Below, piece after piece: positions 33,097 through 41,964 of a stretch of 64,000 nt of DNA (positions within the stretch are counted from its first letter, which is position 1; each line of letters starts with the position of its first letter). Origin of the DNA: DAOUJI01 sp965219565 (GTDB lineage: Bacteria > Chloroflexota > Dehalococcoidia > Lucifugimonadales > JAGWBF01). The stretch spans positions 744,001 to 808,000 of the forward strand of contig OZ244780.1 of NCBI GenBank assembly GCA_965219565.1, in the 5' to 3' direction. A model generated the notes under the pieces. The model ran no database searches. It was given only the letters and a program-made list of their open reading frames with translations, and was not told the DNA's origin. The translations under genes and the position numbers were made by a program.

Positions 33097-33132
33097 TTGC
33101 AGCCTGACCTGATATAGTCTATTATAGACTAT
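33097..33132 (+). promoter_or_regulatory. promoter and perfect operator palindrome of the Phd/VapC pair
   Basis: TTGCAG (33097-33102), a 17-base spacer and TATTAT (33120-33125). A perfect 9+1+9 palindrome, ATAGTCTAT-T-ATAGACTAT (33114-33132), covers the -10 box, ideal for repression by the antitoxin or its complex. Confidence 0.8.
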
Positions 33133-33158
33133 GTCCATCAATCTGAAAGGCTATTCCC

Positions 33159-33437
33159 ATGAATCGCTCTAACTTGAATCGCGTTTGGACCATAGCTGAA
33201 GCCAAGGCGCGTTTGTCGGAAGTCTTGCGACTCGCTGAAGAGGAAGGGCCGCAGCGCATTGGCGCTCGGAAATCCTTCGTCGTGGTCCCAGAGAAAATGT
33301 GGCAGGCGAAAGCGCCTGACCGCAAGCCGTTGGGCCAATGGCTGGTCGAGAACATGCCCCGAGGAATCGACCTTGAATTACCGGACCGCCAAGATTCAGG
33401 TCGGGAGATTCCATTTCTCACCCAGGAGAATGAGTGA
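33159..33437 (+). CDS. Phd/YefM-family antitoxin
   Basis: 92 residues beginning with the typical fold RVWTIAEAKARLSEVLRLAEEEGPQRIGARKSFVVVPEKMW, followed by a toxin-binding tail (PLGQWLVENMPRGIDLELPDR). It binds DNA through the N-terminal domain and neutralises the PIN toxin encoded next. An operator palindrome covers its promoter. The stop overlaps the toxin start by four bases (GTGA). Unlike the other toxin-antitoxin pair in the window, both genes are intact. Confidence 0.88.
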   Translation: MNRSNLNRVWTIAEAKARLSEVLRLAEEEGPQRIGARKSFVVVPEKMWQAKAPDRKPLGQWLVENMPRGIDLELPDRQDSGREIPFLTQENE

Positions 33438-33853
33438 GCGGGTTTTTGCTCGACACCAACGTTGTTTCGGAGATGGTGAAGCCCTCGCCCGAAGGCAGTG
33501 TCCTTGAGTTCCTAACTGAACAGCCCGACCTGTGGCTTTCAGTGATCGTCTTTCACGAGATGAAGTTCGGTCTGGATCTGCTGCCACAAGGCAACCGACG
33601 AAGAAGACTGAGTTTGGTCGTGTCTGCTCTATTTGCTGAGTACGATGACCGAATCCTGCCGGTGGACCGTCCAGAGGCCGAGCATGCGGCAGCGTTACGA
33701 GCGGAGGCGCGCAAGTCCGGCCGAACGCTGAACCTTGCGGACGCGCTGATAGCCGGGACCGCCAAGGCTCATGGACTTTGTGTCGCAACCCGGAACATCG
33801 CTGACTTTGACGGACTCGACGTTGACGTCCTGAACCCCTGGGACGCTCCTTAG
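33434..33853 (+). CDS. vapC: PIN-domain ribonuclease toxin (VapC type)
   Basis: 139-residue PIN ribonuclease. The acidic site is complete: D7 (FLLDTNVVSE), E42 (FHEMKFGL), D103 (LNLADALIAGTA) and D124 after N121 (ATRNIADFDG). FitB/VapC-like toxins cut tRNA or rRNA. GTG start overlapping the antitoxin stop. No frameshift seen, so the module is likely functional. Confidence 0.9.
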   Translation: MSGFLLDTNVVSEMVKPSPEGSVLEFLTEQPDLWLSVIVFHEMKFGLDLLPQGNRRRRLSLVVSALFAEYDDRILPVDRPEAEHAAALRAEARKSGRTLNLADALIAGTAKAHGLCVATRNIADFDGLDVDVLNPWDAP

Positions 33854-33989
33854 TCACACCCCATCGGCGAGCGTCCACCGAAATTTGACCCTGCCCATAG
33901 GCACGGCTAAAATGGGTTTCGTCTCCTTGACTCCCCAAACCGCTGCGTAAATCGGACCGTCTACATCGGTACGGCAGGAGGACGGCGCT

Positions 33990-35393
33990 ATGGCTAGCCA
34001 GGAAATTGTGTTGATGGCGCATTTGATGCGGAGAGCCGGGTTCGGCGCCCGCCGCGACGAGCTGGAGAGGCGCGCCGCTATCGGCTACGAGCAGACGGTC
34101 GAGGAGTTGCTGGACCCGGTGGAGTACGGTATACCCCCCACAGACACCGACATCCTCTTCCGCACCCAACACTTCCTGGAGGCAGGCAACGACCCGCCGG
34201 GCGCTCAGAGCGTCCACATGTACCACCTGATAAACAATCCCAGGCCTCTGGAAGAGAAGATGTCCCTGCTGTGGCACATGGTGTTTGCCACGGGGAACGC
34301 CAAGATAGACAACCCCCTGGAGCTTGCCCGCCAGATGGACCTGTTCCGCCGGTCGGGTCTGGGCAGCTTCCACGAGCTGCTGGTTGAGCTATCCAAGAAC
34401 CCGGCCATGATTTACTGGCTGGACAACAACCATAATCACAAGGACGAACCCAACGAAAACTGGGGCAGGGAGTTGCTGGAGCTCTTCTCCATGGGCCAGG
34501 GCAACTACACCGAACAGGACGTGTTCGAATGCGCCAGGGCTTTTACAGGCTGGACCCTGGCCCCCAAACCCCCCAACGGCTTGGGACGCCGGGTCTGGGA
34601 CTTCGAGTACGTGCCCGAAGACCACGACGACGGCGAGAAACACTTTCTGGGGCACAGGGGGAGGTTCAACGGCGAGGACGTCATTGACATCATCGTGCGC
34701 CAGCCAGCCACGGCCAGGTTCGTCGCCAGGCACCTGTACAACTTCTTCGTGGCGGATGAGGTGCAGGTCCCGGCGTGGCTCCACCAGCCACCGCGGGACC
34801 CGGTGGCCGTCAACATCATCGCCGACGCCTTCATATCTTCCAACTACATGATCAGGGACACGCTGCGTGTGCTGTTCAACTCCGACTTCTTCAAAGAGGC
34901 CCGGTTCCAGAGGGTGAAGAGTCCGGCGGAAGTGGTTGCAGGCACCATGAGGCTGGTGGGGGACTTCTCATACCCCAGGCCGGGCCTGGAGCCGTTGGGC
35001 ATGGAATGCTCCTACATGGGGCAGTTCCTTTGCGATCCGCCCAGCGTGGAGGGATGGCATTTTGGGGCCGAGTGGATAGACAGCGGCTCCCTCGTGAAAC
35101 GCATCAACTTTGTGGCCGACGCCGTGTCGAACATCAACTATCCCGGAGTCCAGGCCATGATTCGGCGGATCGCGGCCGAAGGCGACCTGTCGCCGATGGA
35201 GTTCGTGGACGCATGTCTGGACCAGCTGGGGCCGCTGGAGGTGATGGACGACACCCGTCAGGAACTGCTGGTTATGGCTGAGAAGGGCGGCGGGCTGCGC
35301 TGGGACACGGAGGAGAATCGCAACGCATCGGCCCTCAAGGTCGGCGACATGTTCGGCCTGATTGCAGCCACCAGAGAATACCAGTTGGCTTAA
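33990..35393 (+). CDS. DUF1800 family protein
   Basis: 467 residues, matching DUF1800 along its length: LMRRAGFGARRDELERRAA at the start, LEEKMSLLWHMVFATGNAKI, NENWGRELLELFSMGQGNYTEQDVFECARAFTGW (the family core) and VKSPAEVVAGTMR. The function is unknown. In many bacteria DUF1800 proteins are exported and paired with DUF1501 proteins; here no signal peptide is evident and the partner is an NHL-propeller gene 28 bases downstream. GGAGGA precedes the ATG. Confidence 0.88.
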   Translation: MASQEIVLMAHLMRRAGFGARRDELERRAAIGYEQTVEELLDPVEYGIPPTDTDILFRTQHFLEAGNDPPGAQSVHMYHLINNPRPLEEKMSLLWHMVFATGNAKIDNPLELARQMDLFRRSGLGSFHELLVELSKNPAMIYWLDNNHNHKDEPNENWGRELLELFSMGQGNYTEQDVFECARAFTGWTLAPKPPNGLGRRVWDFEYVPEDHDDGEKHFLGHRGRFNGEDVIDIIVRQPATARFVARHLYNFFVADEVQVPAWLHQPPRDPVAVNIIADAFISSNYMIRDTLRVLFNSDFFKEARFQRVKSPAEVVAGTMRLVGDFSYPRPGLEPLGMECSYMGQFLCDPPSVEGWHFGAEWIDSGSLVKRINFVADAVSNINYPGVQAMIRRIAAEGDLSPMEFVDACLDQLGPLEVMDDTRQELLVMAEKGGGLRWDTEENRNASALKVGDMFGLIAATREYQLA

Positions 35394-35421
35394 AGACGGC
35401 CCACGCGTCAAAGGGAGAGGC

Positions 35422-36528
35422 ATGAAGACCGCATACGTACAAGGTCGCATTATCAACTACGGCTACTGCCTTGGCGGCACGGGGCTGGCTGGAGAGGCTT
35501 TCTTCTATCCGTCTGGATTCGCCCTGGGCGCCGACAAAACCCTTTACGTCCTGAATAAGGGGGAGGAGTTTGTCTCCTGCGCGGGCATCACCAAGCTCAA
35601 CCTCGACTCGGAGTTCATCTGGGAGAGCCGCGGGAACGACTTTGCCAAGGGTCGAGGGCCGTTCCCCAGCGCCATCGCTGTTGACAGCGCTGAAAACGTA
35701 TACGTCGCCGACGAGTTCAAGAACCAGATATACGTCTTTGACTGTGAAGGGAACCCTCTCGGAGACTGGGGATCCAGCCAGGATGGGGCCAACCGGGCAA
35801 GTGACTTGGTGTTCCCAGTCCCGAACACCGCCGGAGACGGCGTTTCCTTCGACCTTATTCTGAAGAAGGAAGGGGCCTGGGACACCTCCGGCGATGGGGA
35901 GCTGAATGGACCAATGGGCCTGGCTTTCGACCACGGCGACCGCATGTACGTGTCGGACAGCTACAACCACCGGGTCCAGGTGTTCACCAAAGGAGGAGAG
36001 TTCCTGGGTAAGTGGGGACGCTTTGGCTGCGATGAGGGAGAGCTCAACCTCCCCTGGGGCATCACTGTTGACAAAGAGGGCTGCGTCTACGTGGCGGACT
36101 GGAAGAACGCCCGGGTGCAGAAGTTTTCACCGGACGGCGAGTTTCTGGCCGTGTTTGGCGGACCAGATGCAGGCGAGGGCCGACTGCAACGCCCGTCGGG
36201 GGTGGCTGTGGACCAGGACGGAGACGTATACGTCACGGACTGGGGCGCGCATTCACTGAAGATATACGCACCCGACGGAAGCCACATGCTTACGTTGCTG
36301 GGAGACGCTGACCGGCTCCCTCCCTGGCAGCAGGCCAAGGTTGAAGCCAATGTCAACACATTGAGGGCTCGCCAGAGGGCAGACCTGTCCCAGGAAAGGC
36401 ACTTCCGGCGGCCCGTGGCGGTGCAGGTGGACGACGAGGGCCGAATCATCGTCCTGGAAACGGTCAGCAACCGCCTGCAGGTCTACATCAAGGAGCAGAA
36501 CTGGATTGAACCGCCGTTCAATCAGTAG
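35422..36528 (+). CDS. NHL-repeat six-bladed propeller protein
   Basis: 368 residues made of NHL repeats: SAIAVDSAENVYVADEFKNQIYVFD, MGLAFDHGDRMYVSDSYNHRVQVF, WGITVDKEGCVYVADWKNARVQKF, SGVAVDQDGDVYVTDWGAHSLKIY and VAVQVDDEGRIIVLETVSNRLQVY. No signal peptide is visible. The propeller probably binds protein or polysaccharide partners. Start ATG at 35422 after AGGGAGAGG; the longer ORF from 35362 overlaps DUF1800 and has no ribosome site. Likely co-transcribed with the DUF1800 gene. Confidence 0.87.
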   Translation: MKTAYVQGRIINYGYCLGGTGLAGEAFFYPSGFALGADKTLYVLNKGEEFVSCAGITKLNLDSEFIWESRGNDFAKGRGPFPSAIAVDSAENVYVADEFKNQIYVFDCEGNPLGDWGSSQDGANRASDLVFPVPNTAGDGVSFDLILKKEGAWDTSGDGELNGPMGLAFDHGDRMYVSDSYNHRVQVFTKGGEFLGKWGRFGCDEGELNLPWGITVDKEGCVYVADWKNARVQKFSPDGEFLAVFGGPDAGEGRLQRPSGVAVDQDGDVYVTDWGAHSLKIYAPDGSHMLTLLGDADRLPPWQQAKVEANVNTLRARQRADLSQERHFRRPVAVQVDDEGRIIVLETVSNRLQVYIKEQNWIEPPFNQ

Positions 36529-36593
36529 GTGGGCGCCTCCCTCTTTCCGTTCGGCTTGAGCCAGTCGACGGCCCGGCCCACTCCCATAGATGA

Positions 36594-36753
36594 ATCCTTC
36601 GACGCTGCTGGCGCCTCGCTCAGGGTGAACGGGGGTAGGCGGTTCGGCAGGATTTCAATCAACTGTATTCGCGTATGGGAGACCAGGCGACTAGCGAGTC
36701 GCCCCTACGACAGACCCGAGGTCCGGTCCCTGTCATTCCGGCGGAGGCCGGAA
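36594..36753. repeat. family D and B intergenic repeats, interrupted by the IS30 element
   Basis: Family D pieces (36594-36632 and 36687-36713) are followed by the left half of a family B element (36730-36753, TGTCATTCCGGCGGAGGCCGGAA), whose right half (GGAATCCAG) resumes at 37787 beyond the insertion sequence. Confidence 0.7.
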
Positions 36754-37787
36754 GGTGGGTTCACATTTCAAGTGCAACACCTGGTTGGAAAAGATTTCTG
36801 CCGGGGTGCGGTAGTCCAGGCATTTGCGCGGGGTATTGTTGTAGGCCTACAGCAACTGCACGAACCGGTCGTCAGACAACTCCGCTAGGTCGGTCTTCCG
36901 GGGCAGAGTGCGGCGCATGCGTCCGATGGCATTCTCCACTCCTCCCTTCTGCCAGGGCGAGTGAGTGTCGCAGAAGAAGGTCTCGACGCCCAAGGCGTGG
37001 AGTTGGTGATGGCGGGCGAACTCCGTCCCGTTGTCGAAGGTGACCGTCCGCCGCCACTGGGGTGGGAAAGCGCCCAGGACCTGAGTCATGGCGCTGGCGA
37101 TGGGGTTTGACGCCTTTCCCGGGGGACGGAGGGCGATCAGGAGGCGGGAGTGGCGCTCGTGCAGGGTCAGGATGGCCTGTCCATAGGTCCGGAACAGCAT
37201 CAGGTCAGCCTCCCAGTGGCCGGGTGTCCGGCGGTCAGCGGCGTCCTGGGGACGTTCGGCCAAGGGACGGCGGAGATGGATGAAGGAAGCGGGGCTACCG
37301 CCTTTGCGTCCACGCCAGCCGCGTTTCGACTTGCTGCGGGGCAGATAGCGGCGCCAGGAGTAGTCTTTCGTCCGAGCCAACTGGGCGTAGATGAACCGGT
37401 AGATGGTCTCGTGGGAGATGACCTTCTTGCCCGACTCCAGGGCCAGACGCCCGGCAACCTGATCTGGAGACCAGCCTTGTTGGAGACGGGAGAGGACCCG
37501 GTCTCGCAAGTCCGCATCCCGTTCCAACCGTGAGCCGCTCCAGCGGCGGGCTCGGGACTGTTGGTCCGCATAGACCGGCTCGTAGCCCTTGGTCCGTGAA
37601 CCGTTGCGCTTCAGCTCTCTAGCCACAGTCGATGGCGAGCGATCCAGACTTGCCGCGATTTGGCGGACTGAGTGTCCCGCGGAGTGTAGACGGGCCATTT
37701 CACACCGTTCATCAATGGTGACATGCTTGTATCGAACTCCCATGGCAACACCTTAATAAGGCGTTGCACTTCGTTTGTGAGTTTAGG
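36754..37787 (-). mobile_element. IS30-family insertion sequence
   Basis: About 1.03 kb. Imperfect terminal inverted repeats share T....TCACA....AAGTGCAAC.CCT (left 36754-36786; right, read inward, 37787-37755). It interrupts a family B repeat: GGAA appears at both junctions, a plausible short target duplication. Boundaries are uncertain by a few bases. It carries one transposase gene with an internal stop. Confidence 0.8.
36769..37743 (-). pseudogene. IS30-family transposase with internal amber stop
   Basis: Starts at the ATG at 37743 and reads 298 residues: helix-turn-helix region (TIDERCEMARLHSAGHSVRQIAASLDRSPSTVARELKRN), then the DDE catalytic core with TPGHWEADLM (first Asp), VTFDNGTEFA (second Asp) and SPWQKGGVENAIGRMRRTLP (Glu). 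A TAG at 36849-36847 then stops it, but the frame continues with the family's C-terminal AYNNTPRKCLDYRTPAEIF for about 25 codons up to the element's end. CAG (Gln) to TAG is the simplest change. The product lacks the conserved C-terminal helix, so it is probably inactive unless the stop is read through. Confidence 0.85.
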
Positions 37788-38010
37788 GAATCCAGAAGAG
37801 CCATGCGTTCTTGCAAGGTTCCCTGGACTCCGGCGGAGGCCGGAGTGACGGAAGGGTGTCCGCCTTTTTACGAGGCTGTGAGCTGGCTGGCGCCAGTTAC
37901 TCGGCGTTCCTCTGTCCTGCCCTTGGTATAACGTTGACAAGGGCAAACGAAAACAGAGCGCCTGGGATAACCCAAAGGTACGACGACGCCGGTCAGGCGC
38001 CCGCACCGCC
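37788..38010. repeat. intergenic region with family B repeats
   Basis: Right half of the IS-interrupted family B element, then another copy (37811-37851: CTGGACTCCGGCGGAGGCCGGAGTGACGG). I see no gene or promoter in the remainder. Confidence 0.6.
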
Positions 38011-38472
38011 TTATTGGTAGTTAGGGCTTGATATCATGACGACTGCCATGGTGCACGGCTCGTCGCCTGCAACCCGCCAAGCATGGTTTGTTCCCCTCTG
38101 AACATACACGTCACCCGGCCCGAGGATGACGGAGCCTTCATCGACCGTCAGTTCCATTTCACCCGAAATCACTATGCCGTAGTCGATGGTCGGGGTGGTG
38201 TGCCACCCAGGGCCGCTGTCCGGGCTTGGATAGTGGGGAGGCCAGGTCACCACTCGTATGGCCGAGCCGTTCTCGGGAGGGTCACGATGGAAGACCTCGG
38301 GGTCGACGGGGTCTCGGGATGAGGTCGGATCAGGGTCAGCAGGGTTGTCGATCCAGATTTCATTGATGACCACCGGACCTCCCCGATTAGGCGTCCCGGG
38401 GGTCGGTCCGTCGTGCACGAAGTAGGACTTTCCCTCAGCATTGGTTCCTGTAACCACTCTTCTGGTAGCCAT
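38011..38472 (-). CDS. cupin-domain protein
   Basis: 153 residues. The cupin core is in the C-terminal half: GWHTTPTIDYGIVISGEMELTVDEGSVILGPGDVYVQRGTNHAWRV, with candidate metal ligands H (GWH), E or D and the second-motif H (TNHAW). No second enzyme domain. Likely a small-molecule binding or dioxygenase-like cupin; the substrate is unknown. GGAGG lies ahead of the ATG. It stands alone between the IS element and repeat-rich DNA. Confidence 0.8.
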   Translation of the reverse strand: MATRRVVTGTNAEGKSYFVHDGPTPGTPNRGGPVVINEIWIDNPADPDPTSSRDPVDPEVFHRDPPENGSAIRVVTWPPHYPSPDSGPGWHTTPTIDYGIVISGEMELTVDEGSVILGPGDVYVQRGTNHAWRVAGDEPCTMAVVMISSPNYQ

Positions 38473-38797
38473 TGTGGCGCCTCCTTCTGAGCCTGCGTCA
38501 TATTGGGGAAACGGTAGCGCCCGCTTGGGCCGGTGTCAAAAGCTGTAGAATGAGGCGACTGTTCAGACGTAGGCGTGTTCCTAGTGGCCGGTTCTTACAG
38601 TCCCTTCCCCCGCGGACGGGGGAAGGTTAGGATGGGGGCACCGGGTAAGCGAGGCGAGAACCCCCGTCTCAATCTTCCCCCTCGGACAGGGGGAAGAGGC
38701 AGGAGCCGCCTCTATGGAGATACGATGAAATCTGAACTATACGGAATAAGTCCGGGCGTCGGTCGGTCTTGAATACTAGCCGGACGGAGAGGGAATC
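38473..38797. repeat. intergenic region with an inverted family C pair
   Basis: 325 bases between divergent genes. Two family C arms in opposite orientation (38600-38638 and 38669-38695, both CCTTCCCCC..GGGGGAAGG hairpins) bracket a short centre, a MITE-like layout. No gene is supported. Confidence 0.65.
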
Positions 38798-39232
38798 ATG
38801 GGACTCTTGTCACCCCGAATGCGCAGAGGGCTGCACGTCCTGGAGTATCGCACTACGGGCGGCTGGAGAGGAGGCATGAGAATTGGAGACGGGTATACGA
38901 TACCCATTCTCTTGCTGACCACCACAGGCCGTAAAACCGGCAGAAACCACACGGTTCCCCTCGGGTACATGGAGGACGGCCCCAACTATCTTATTGTCGG
39001 GTCGTACGGTGGGGCCGTCAGGGACCCTGCGTGGATTCTCAACCTGGACAACAACCCTGCGGCAACCATTCAGATAAAGCGGCGGCGAATTCCGGTTTTG
39101 GCGGAGCGTCCCAGTCCGGACGAGCGGACTCGCCTATGGACGAACCTGGTCGAAAGCAACCCGGTCTTCGGCGTCTACCAGGGAAGGACTTCCCGCGAAA
39201 TCCCGCTGATGGTATTGAGGCCCCAGAGTTAG
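38798..39232 (+). CDS. Ddn-like deazaflavin (F420)-dependent nitroreductase family protein
   Basis: 144 residues of the split-barrel Ddn family: ILLLTTTGRKTGRNHTVPLGYMEDGPNYLIVGSYGGAVRDPAWILNLDNNPAATIQI is the diagnostic cofactor-binding stretch. Members use F420 (some bind other cofactors) to reduce quinones or nitro compounds. No membrane segment. Its presence suggests this organism may make F420, which would also serve some LLM proteins. The start has GGAGAGGGAATC ahead of the ATG. Confidence 0.88.
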   Translation: MGLLSPRMRRGLHVLEYRTTGGWRGGMRIGDGYTIPILLLTTTGRKTGRNHTVPLGYMEDGPNYLIVGSYGGAVRDPAWILNLDNNPAATIQIKRRRIPVLAERPSPDERTRLWTNLVESNPVFGVYQGRTSREIPLMVLRPQS

Positions 39233-39294
39233 CTCCTTTATGAGCGGGACCACTGGGGCCTCGTTTTAGTGTTCCTAGGCTTTCGCGGTCGCCG

Positions 39295-41946
39295 CTAGAC
39301 GACCTGGGACTCGGCCAGGGCGGCGAGTTCGGCCTTGCTCAGCCCAAGTTCACCGCAGAGTATCTCCGCGTTGTGCTCGCCCACCAGCGGGGCGCGACGG
39401 GAGATGCGCCACGGGGAGCCGTTGTATACGGAGCCGGGGCCCGGGTAGGTGAAGGTCTTGCCCAGCTCCGGATGCTCCACTTCCACGTAGAAGCCCCTTT
39501 CACGGAGATGGTCGTCGTCGATTATCTCGTCCGAAGACCTGATGTATGCCCAGGGCAGGCCGATCTTTGCGGCTCCGTGCCAGAGGTCGTTCCCGGGCAT
39601 CGACTTGAAGAACTTTTCGATGGCCACGTAGAGGTCAGCCTTGTGTTCCTGAATCCCCTCGGGTGTGTCGTACCCGCCGTCAAGAAGGTTTCCGGCCATG
39701 TCGTACTCAGCCATCCAGTCGCCCAGCCTTTTTATTGCCGCAGGCAGTTCCAAGGGGTCGCTCCATGCGGTGGTGGCGTAATGACCTTCCTTGGTGGCAT
39801 GAGAGATTCCGCTGCGGTAAACCTTGTCGATCCGGTGAGCTGAAGCGTGGCGCCCGGTATGCCGCCAGACCACCTGGCCGGTGTATATGTAATTTGCCAC
39901 GGCGCCTTCCGTGGTCAATGCGCAGGCCTGGTGTATGGAAGCGTCGATGTATTGTCCTTCGCCTCTCCGGTCGCGGTCCAGCAGCGCGGTGGCGATGGCG
40001 ATGTATGCGTAGTGGGCCCCGATTTGCCAGGCCTGTCCACCGCCGGGGGCTATGGGGGACTGCTCGGGGTCGTCGTCCGCGTCATAGCCGCAGGACGCCA
40101 TTACCCCACCCGCGGCCAAGTGGGTCAGGTCGCCGGCCTTGTAGTCGCGCCAAGGGCCGGTCTGGCCGAAGGGAGTGAGGGAGCACATGATGAGCTTGGG
40201 GTTGAGCTTGGACAGCTCGTCGTAACCCAGGCCCAGGGACTGGAGATATCCGGGCGCTTGGGTCTCCAGCAATACGTCGGCGGAAGCCGCCAGTTTCCGG
40301 AACAGCTCCCTGCCGTCAGCGGTTTCCAGGTTCAGGGTCACACCCCGCTTGGAGGTGTTGTAGTGCCAGAAGTAGAGGCTCCGGTCCCGGTTGGGCACGT
40401 CGTCCAGGAAGGGCCCCATCGACCGGGCGTCATCCCCGCCGGGAGGCTCAATCTTGATTACGTCGGCTCCCAGGTCGCCCATGAGCTTCCCGCAGAACTG
40501 TCCCTTCTCATCGGCAAGCTCCAGCACACGAACTCCGTCCAGCGGGCCTATTCCGGGAGTAGCGGGTTTCCAGGGATCGGGAGCCGCAGGTGAAGCCCCG
40601 TTACCGGAGACTGCGACGGGGTTGGCCAGAGATTCCTCGATGTGAGGATAGCGAGGGAACTCAGCGGGCCAGAAAGTGCCGTCTTCGAACCCCTCGACCA
40701 GTTCCTGATGTTCCAGGCCAAGCACCCGCTCCATGACCTCCACGGTGTGCTCTCCAATCATGGGGGACCTGCGGTTCACCCCAACGGTGGACTTGGACAT
40801 GGAGAAGGGGACGTTCTGGTATTTATTGCGGCCCAAGGCCGGGTGGTCCAGTTCAGGGTACATGTTCTGGGAGCGCAGTTGAGGGTCGTTCTCCACCCGG
40901 TCCTCGGAACTCTGCACCGGCATGGCACCCACGCCCGCCTGTTGACACTTCTCCATAATGTCGTACTTGTTGAGGCCCAGAGTCCAGGCCCGGATTCCCT
41001 CGTCCATCTCCTCTTGATGCTCGATTCGGCCCATCAGCGAGCTGAACTTACCATTCGCGGCCCAAGAGGGGCTTCCCATGACCTTCACCAGGTCTTGCCA
41101 CTCCTGGTCCGAGAAGCAGGCGATGGCGCACCAATCGTTGTGGCCTCCGCCCAGGGTTGGATATGCGTTGTGAGGGGCGACGTTGGGGGCCCGATAGTTG
41201 GGGGCCGCTCCGACGCCCGGCCATACGGCGCGGTTGCCGGGCGGGTAGCCTTCGCGGCGGGCAGAGCGCCCGTTAACCGACCGGTCGAGGAAAGCCGGGC
41301 CCGTCAGGGTAGCGGCTGCAATCATCTGGGCCAGGTCAACGTGCTGACCTTCGCCCGTGGCGTTCTTGTGGTGAAGCGCCGTCAGGACTCCTATTGTCCC
41401 GTAGAGGCCAGCGGTGTCGTCCATGTATGAATATCCGAATCCGGCGGAGGGTTTTCCGGGAAGGCCGGAAAGGAAGGTCAGCCCCGAGAGAGACTGGGTG
41501 GCCTGTCCCACTATCATGTAGGCGCTCTGGGGGCCGGTGTGCCCGAACCCCGCCATGGACACGTACACGATGCCGGGGTTTATTTCTCTCATCTCCTCAT
41601 AGCCGAGGCCCCATCGCTTGAGCACCGTGGCCGTGAAGTTCTCCACCACCACGTCGGAAGCGGCCACCAGTTGCTTGACCAGCTCGAAACCCTTGGGGCT
41701 GCGCACGTTGACGGTGACGCTCAGCTTATCGGCGTTGGTGTCGGCGAATGTGCCGTTCACGTTGGGGTCGGGCACCGGCGCACCGCCGGCTCCGACCACG
41801 ACACCCCGCTGGCCGGGGGCGAAGGTCCACTGTATTTTCATCACCTCCGCCCCTAGGGCGCCAAGCCATCTAGTGCCCCAAGGTCCGGACCGTAGCCACG
41901 TGAAGTCCAGGACTCTGATTCCCTCGAGAGGTCGCGGGAAAGCCAT
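39295..41946 (-). CDS. double-domain CaiB/BaiF CoA-transferase
   Basis: 883 residues containing two complete family III CoA-transferase domains in series. Domain 1 (about 1-425) begins LEGIRVLDFTWLRSGPWGTRWLGALGAEVMKIQW and has NVRSPKGFELVKQLVAASDVVVENF. Domain 2 (about 455-880) begins LDGVRVLELADEKGQFCGKLMGDLGADVIKIEPPGGD and has ETADGRELFRKLAASADVLLETQ. The catalytic Asp region of each follows DLAQ or DASIHQ. Family III enzymes swap CoA between acids and normally work as interlocked dimers of single-domain subunits, so this may be a fused pseudo-dimer. The start is the ATG at 41946 after AGGAGGC; the ATG at 41964 is upstream of that site. The CoA donor and acceptor are unknown. Confidence 0.9.
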   Translation of the reverse strand: MAFPRPLEGIRVLDFTWLRSGPWGTRWLGALGAEVMKIQWTFAPGQRGVVVGAGGAPVPDPNVNGTFADTNADKLSVTVNVRSPKGFELVKQLVAASDVVVENFTATVLKRWGLGYEEMREINPGIVYVSMAGFGHTGPQSAYMIVGQATQSLSGLTFLSGLPGKPSAGFGYSYMDDTAGLYGTIGVLTALHHKNATGEGQHVDLAQMIAAATLTGPAFLDRSVNGRSARREGYPPGNRAVWPGVGAAPNYRAPNVAPHNAYPTLGGGHNDWCAIACFSDQEWQDLVKVMGSPSWAANGKFSSLMGRIEHQEEMDEGIRAWTLGLNKYDIMEKCQQAGVGAMPVQSSEDRVENDPQLRSQNMYPELDHPALGRNKYQNVPFSMSKSTVGVNRRSPMIGEHTVEVMERVLGLEHQELVEGFEDGTFWPAEFPRYPHIEESLANPVAVSGNGASPAAPDPWKPATPGIGPLDGVRVLELADEKGQFCGKLMGDLGADVIKIEPPGGDDARSMGPFLDDVPNRDRSLYFWHYNTSKRGVTLNLETADGRELFRKLAASADVLLETQAPGYLQSLGLGYDELSKLNPKLIMCSLTPFGQTGPWRDYKAGDLTHLAAGGVMASCGYDADDDPEQSPIAPGGGQAWQIGAHYAYIAIATALLDRDRRGEGQYIDASIHQACALTTEGAVANYIYTGQVVWRHTGRHASAHRIDKVYRSGISHATKEGHYATTAWSDPLELPAAIKRLGDWMAEYDMAGNLLDGGYDTPEGIQEHKADLYVAIEKFFKSMPGNDLWHGAAKIGLPWAYIRSSDEIIDDDHLRERGFYVEVEHPELGKTFTYPGPGSVYNGSPWRISRRAPLVGEHNAEILCGELGLSKAELAALAESQVV

Positions 41947-41964
41947 TTCTTGCCTCCTGTCCAC

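Noticed and set aside
33396..34373. 325-codon minus-strand ORF across the VapC gene and DUF1800 start
   Set aside because: Antisense shadow; it covers two well-supported plus-strand genes and has no recognisable domain.
36594..38010. Possible CRISPR array from repeated GTCATTCCGG units
   Set aside because: The units are palindromic, irregularly spaced and not separated by uniform spacers; no cas gene is present.
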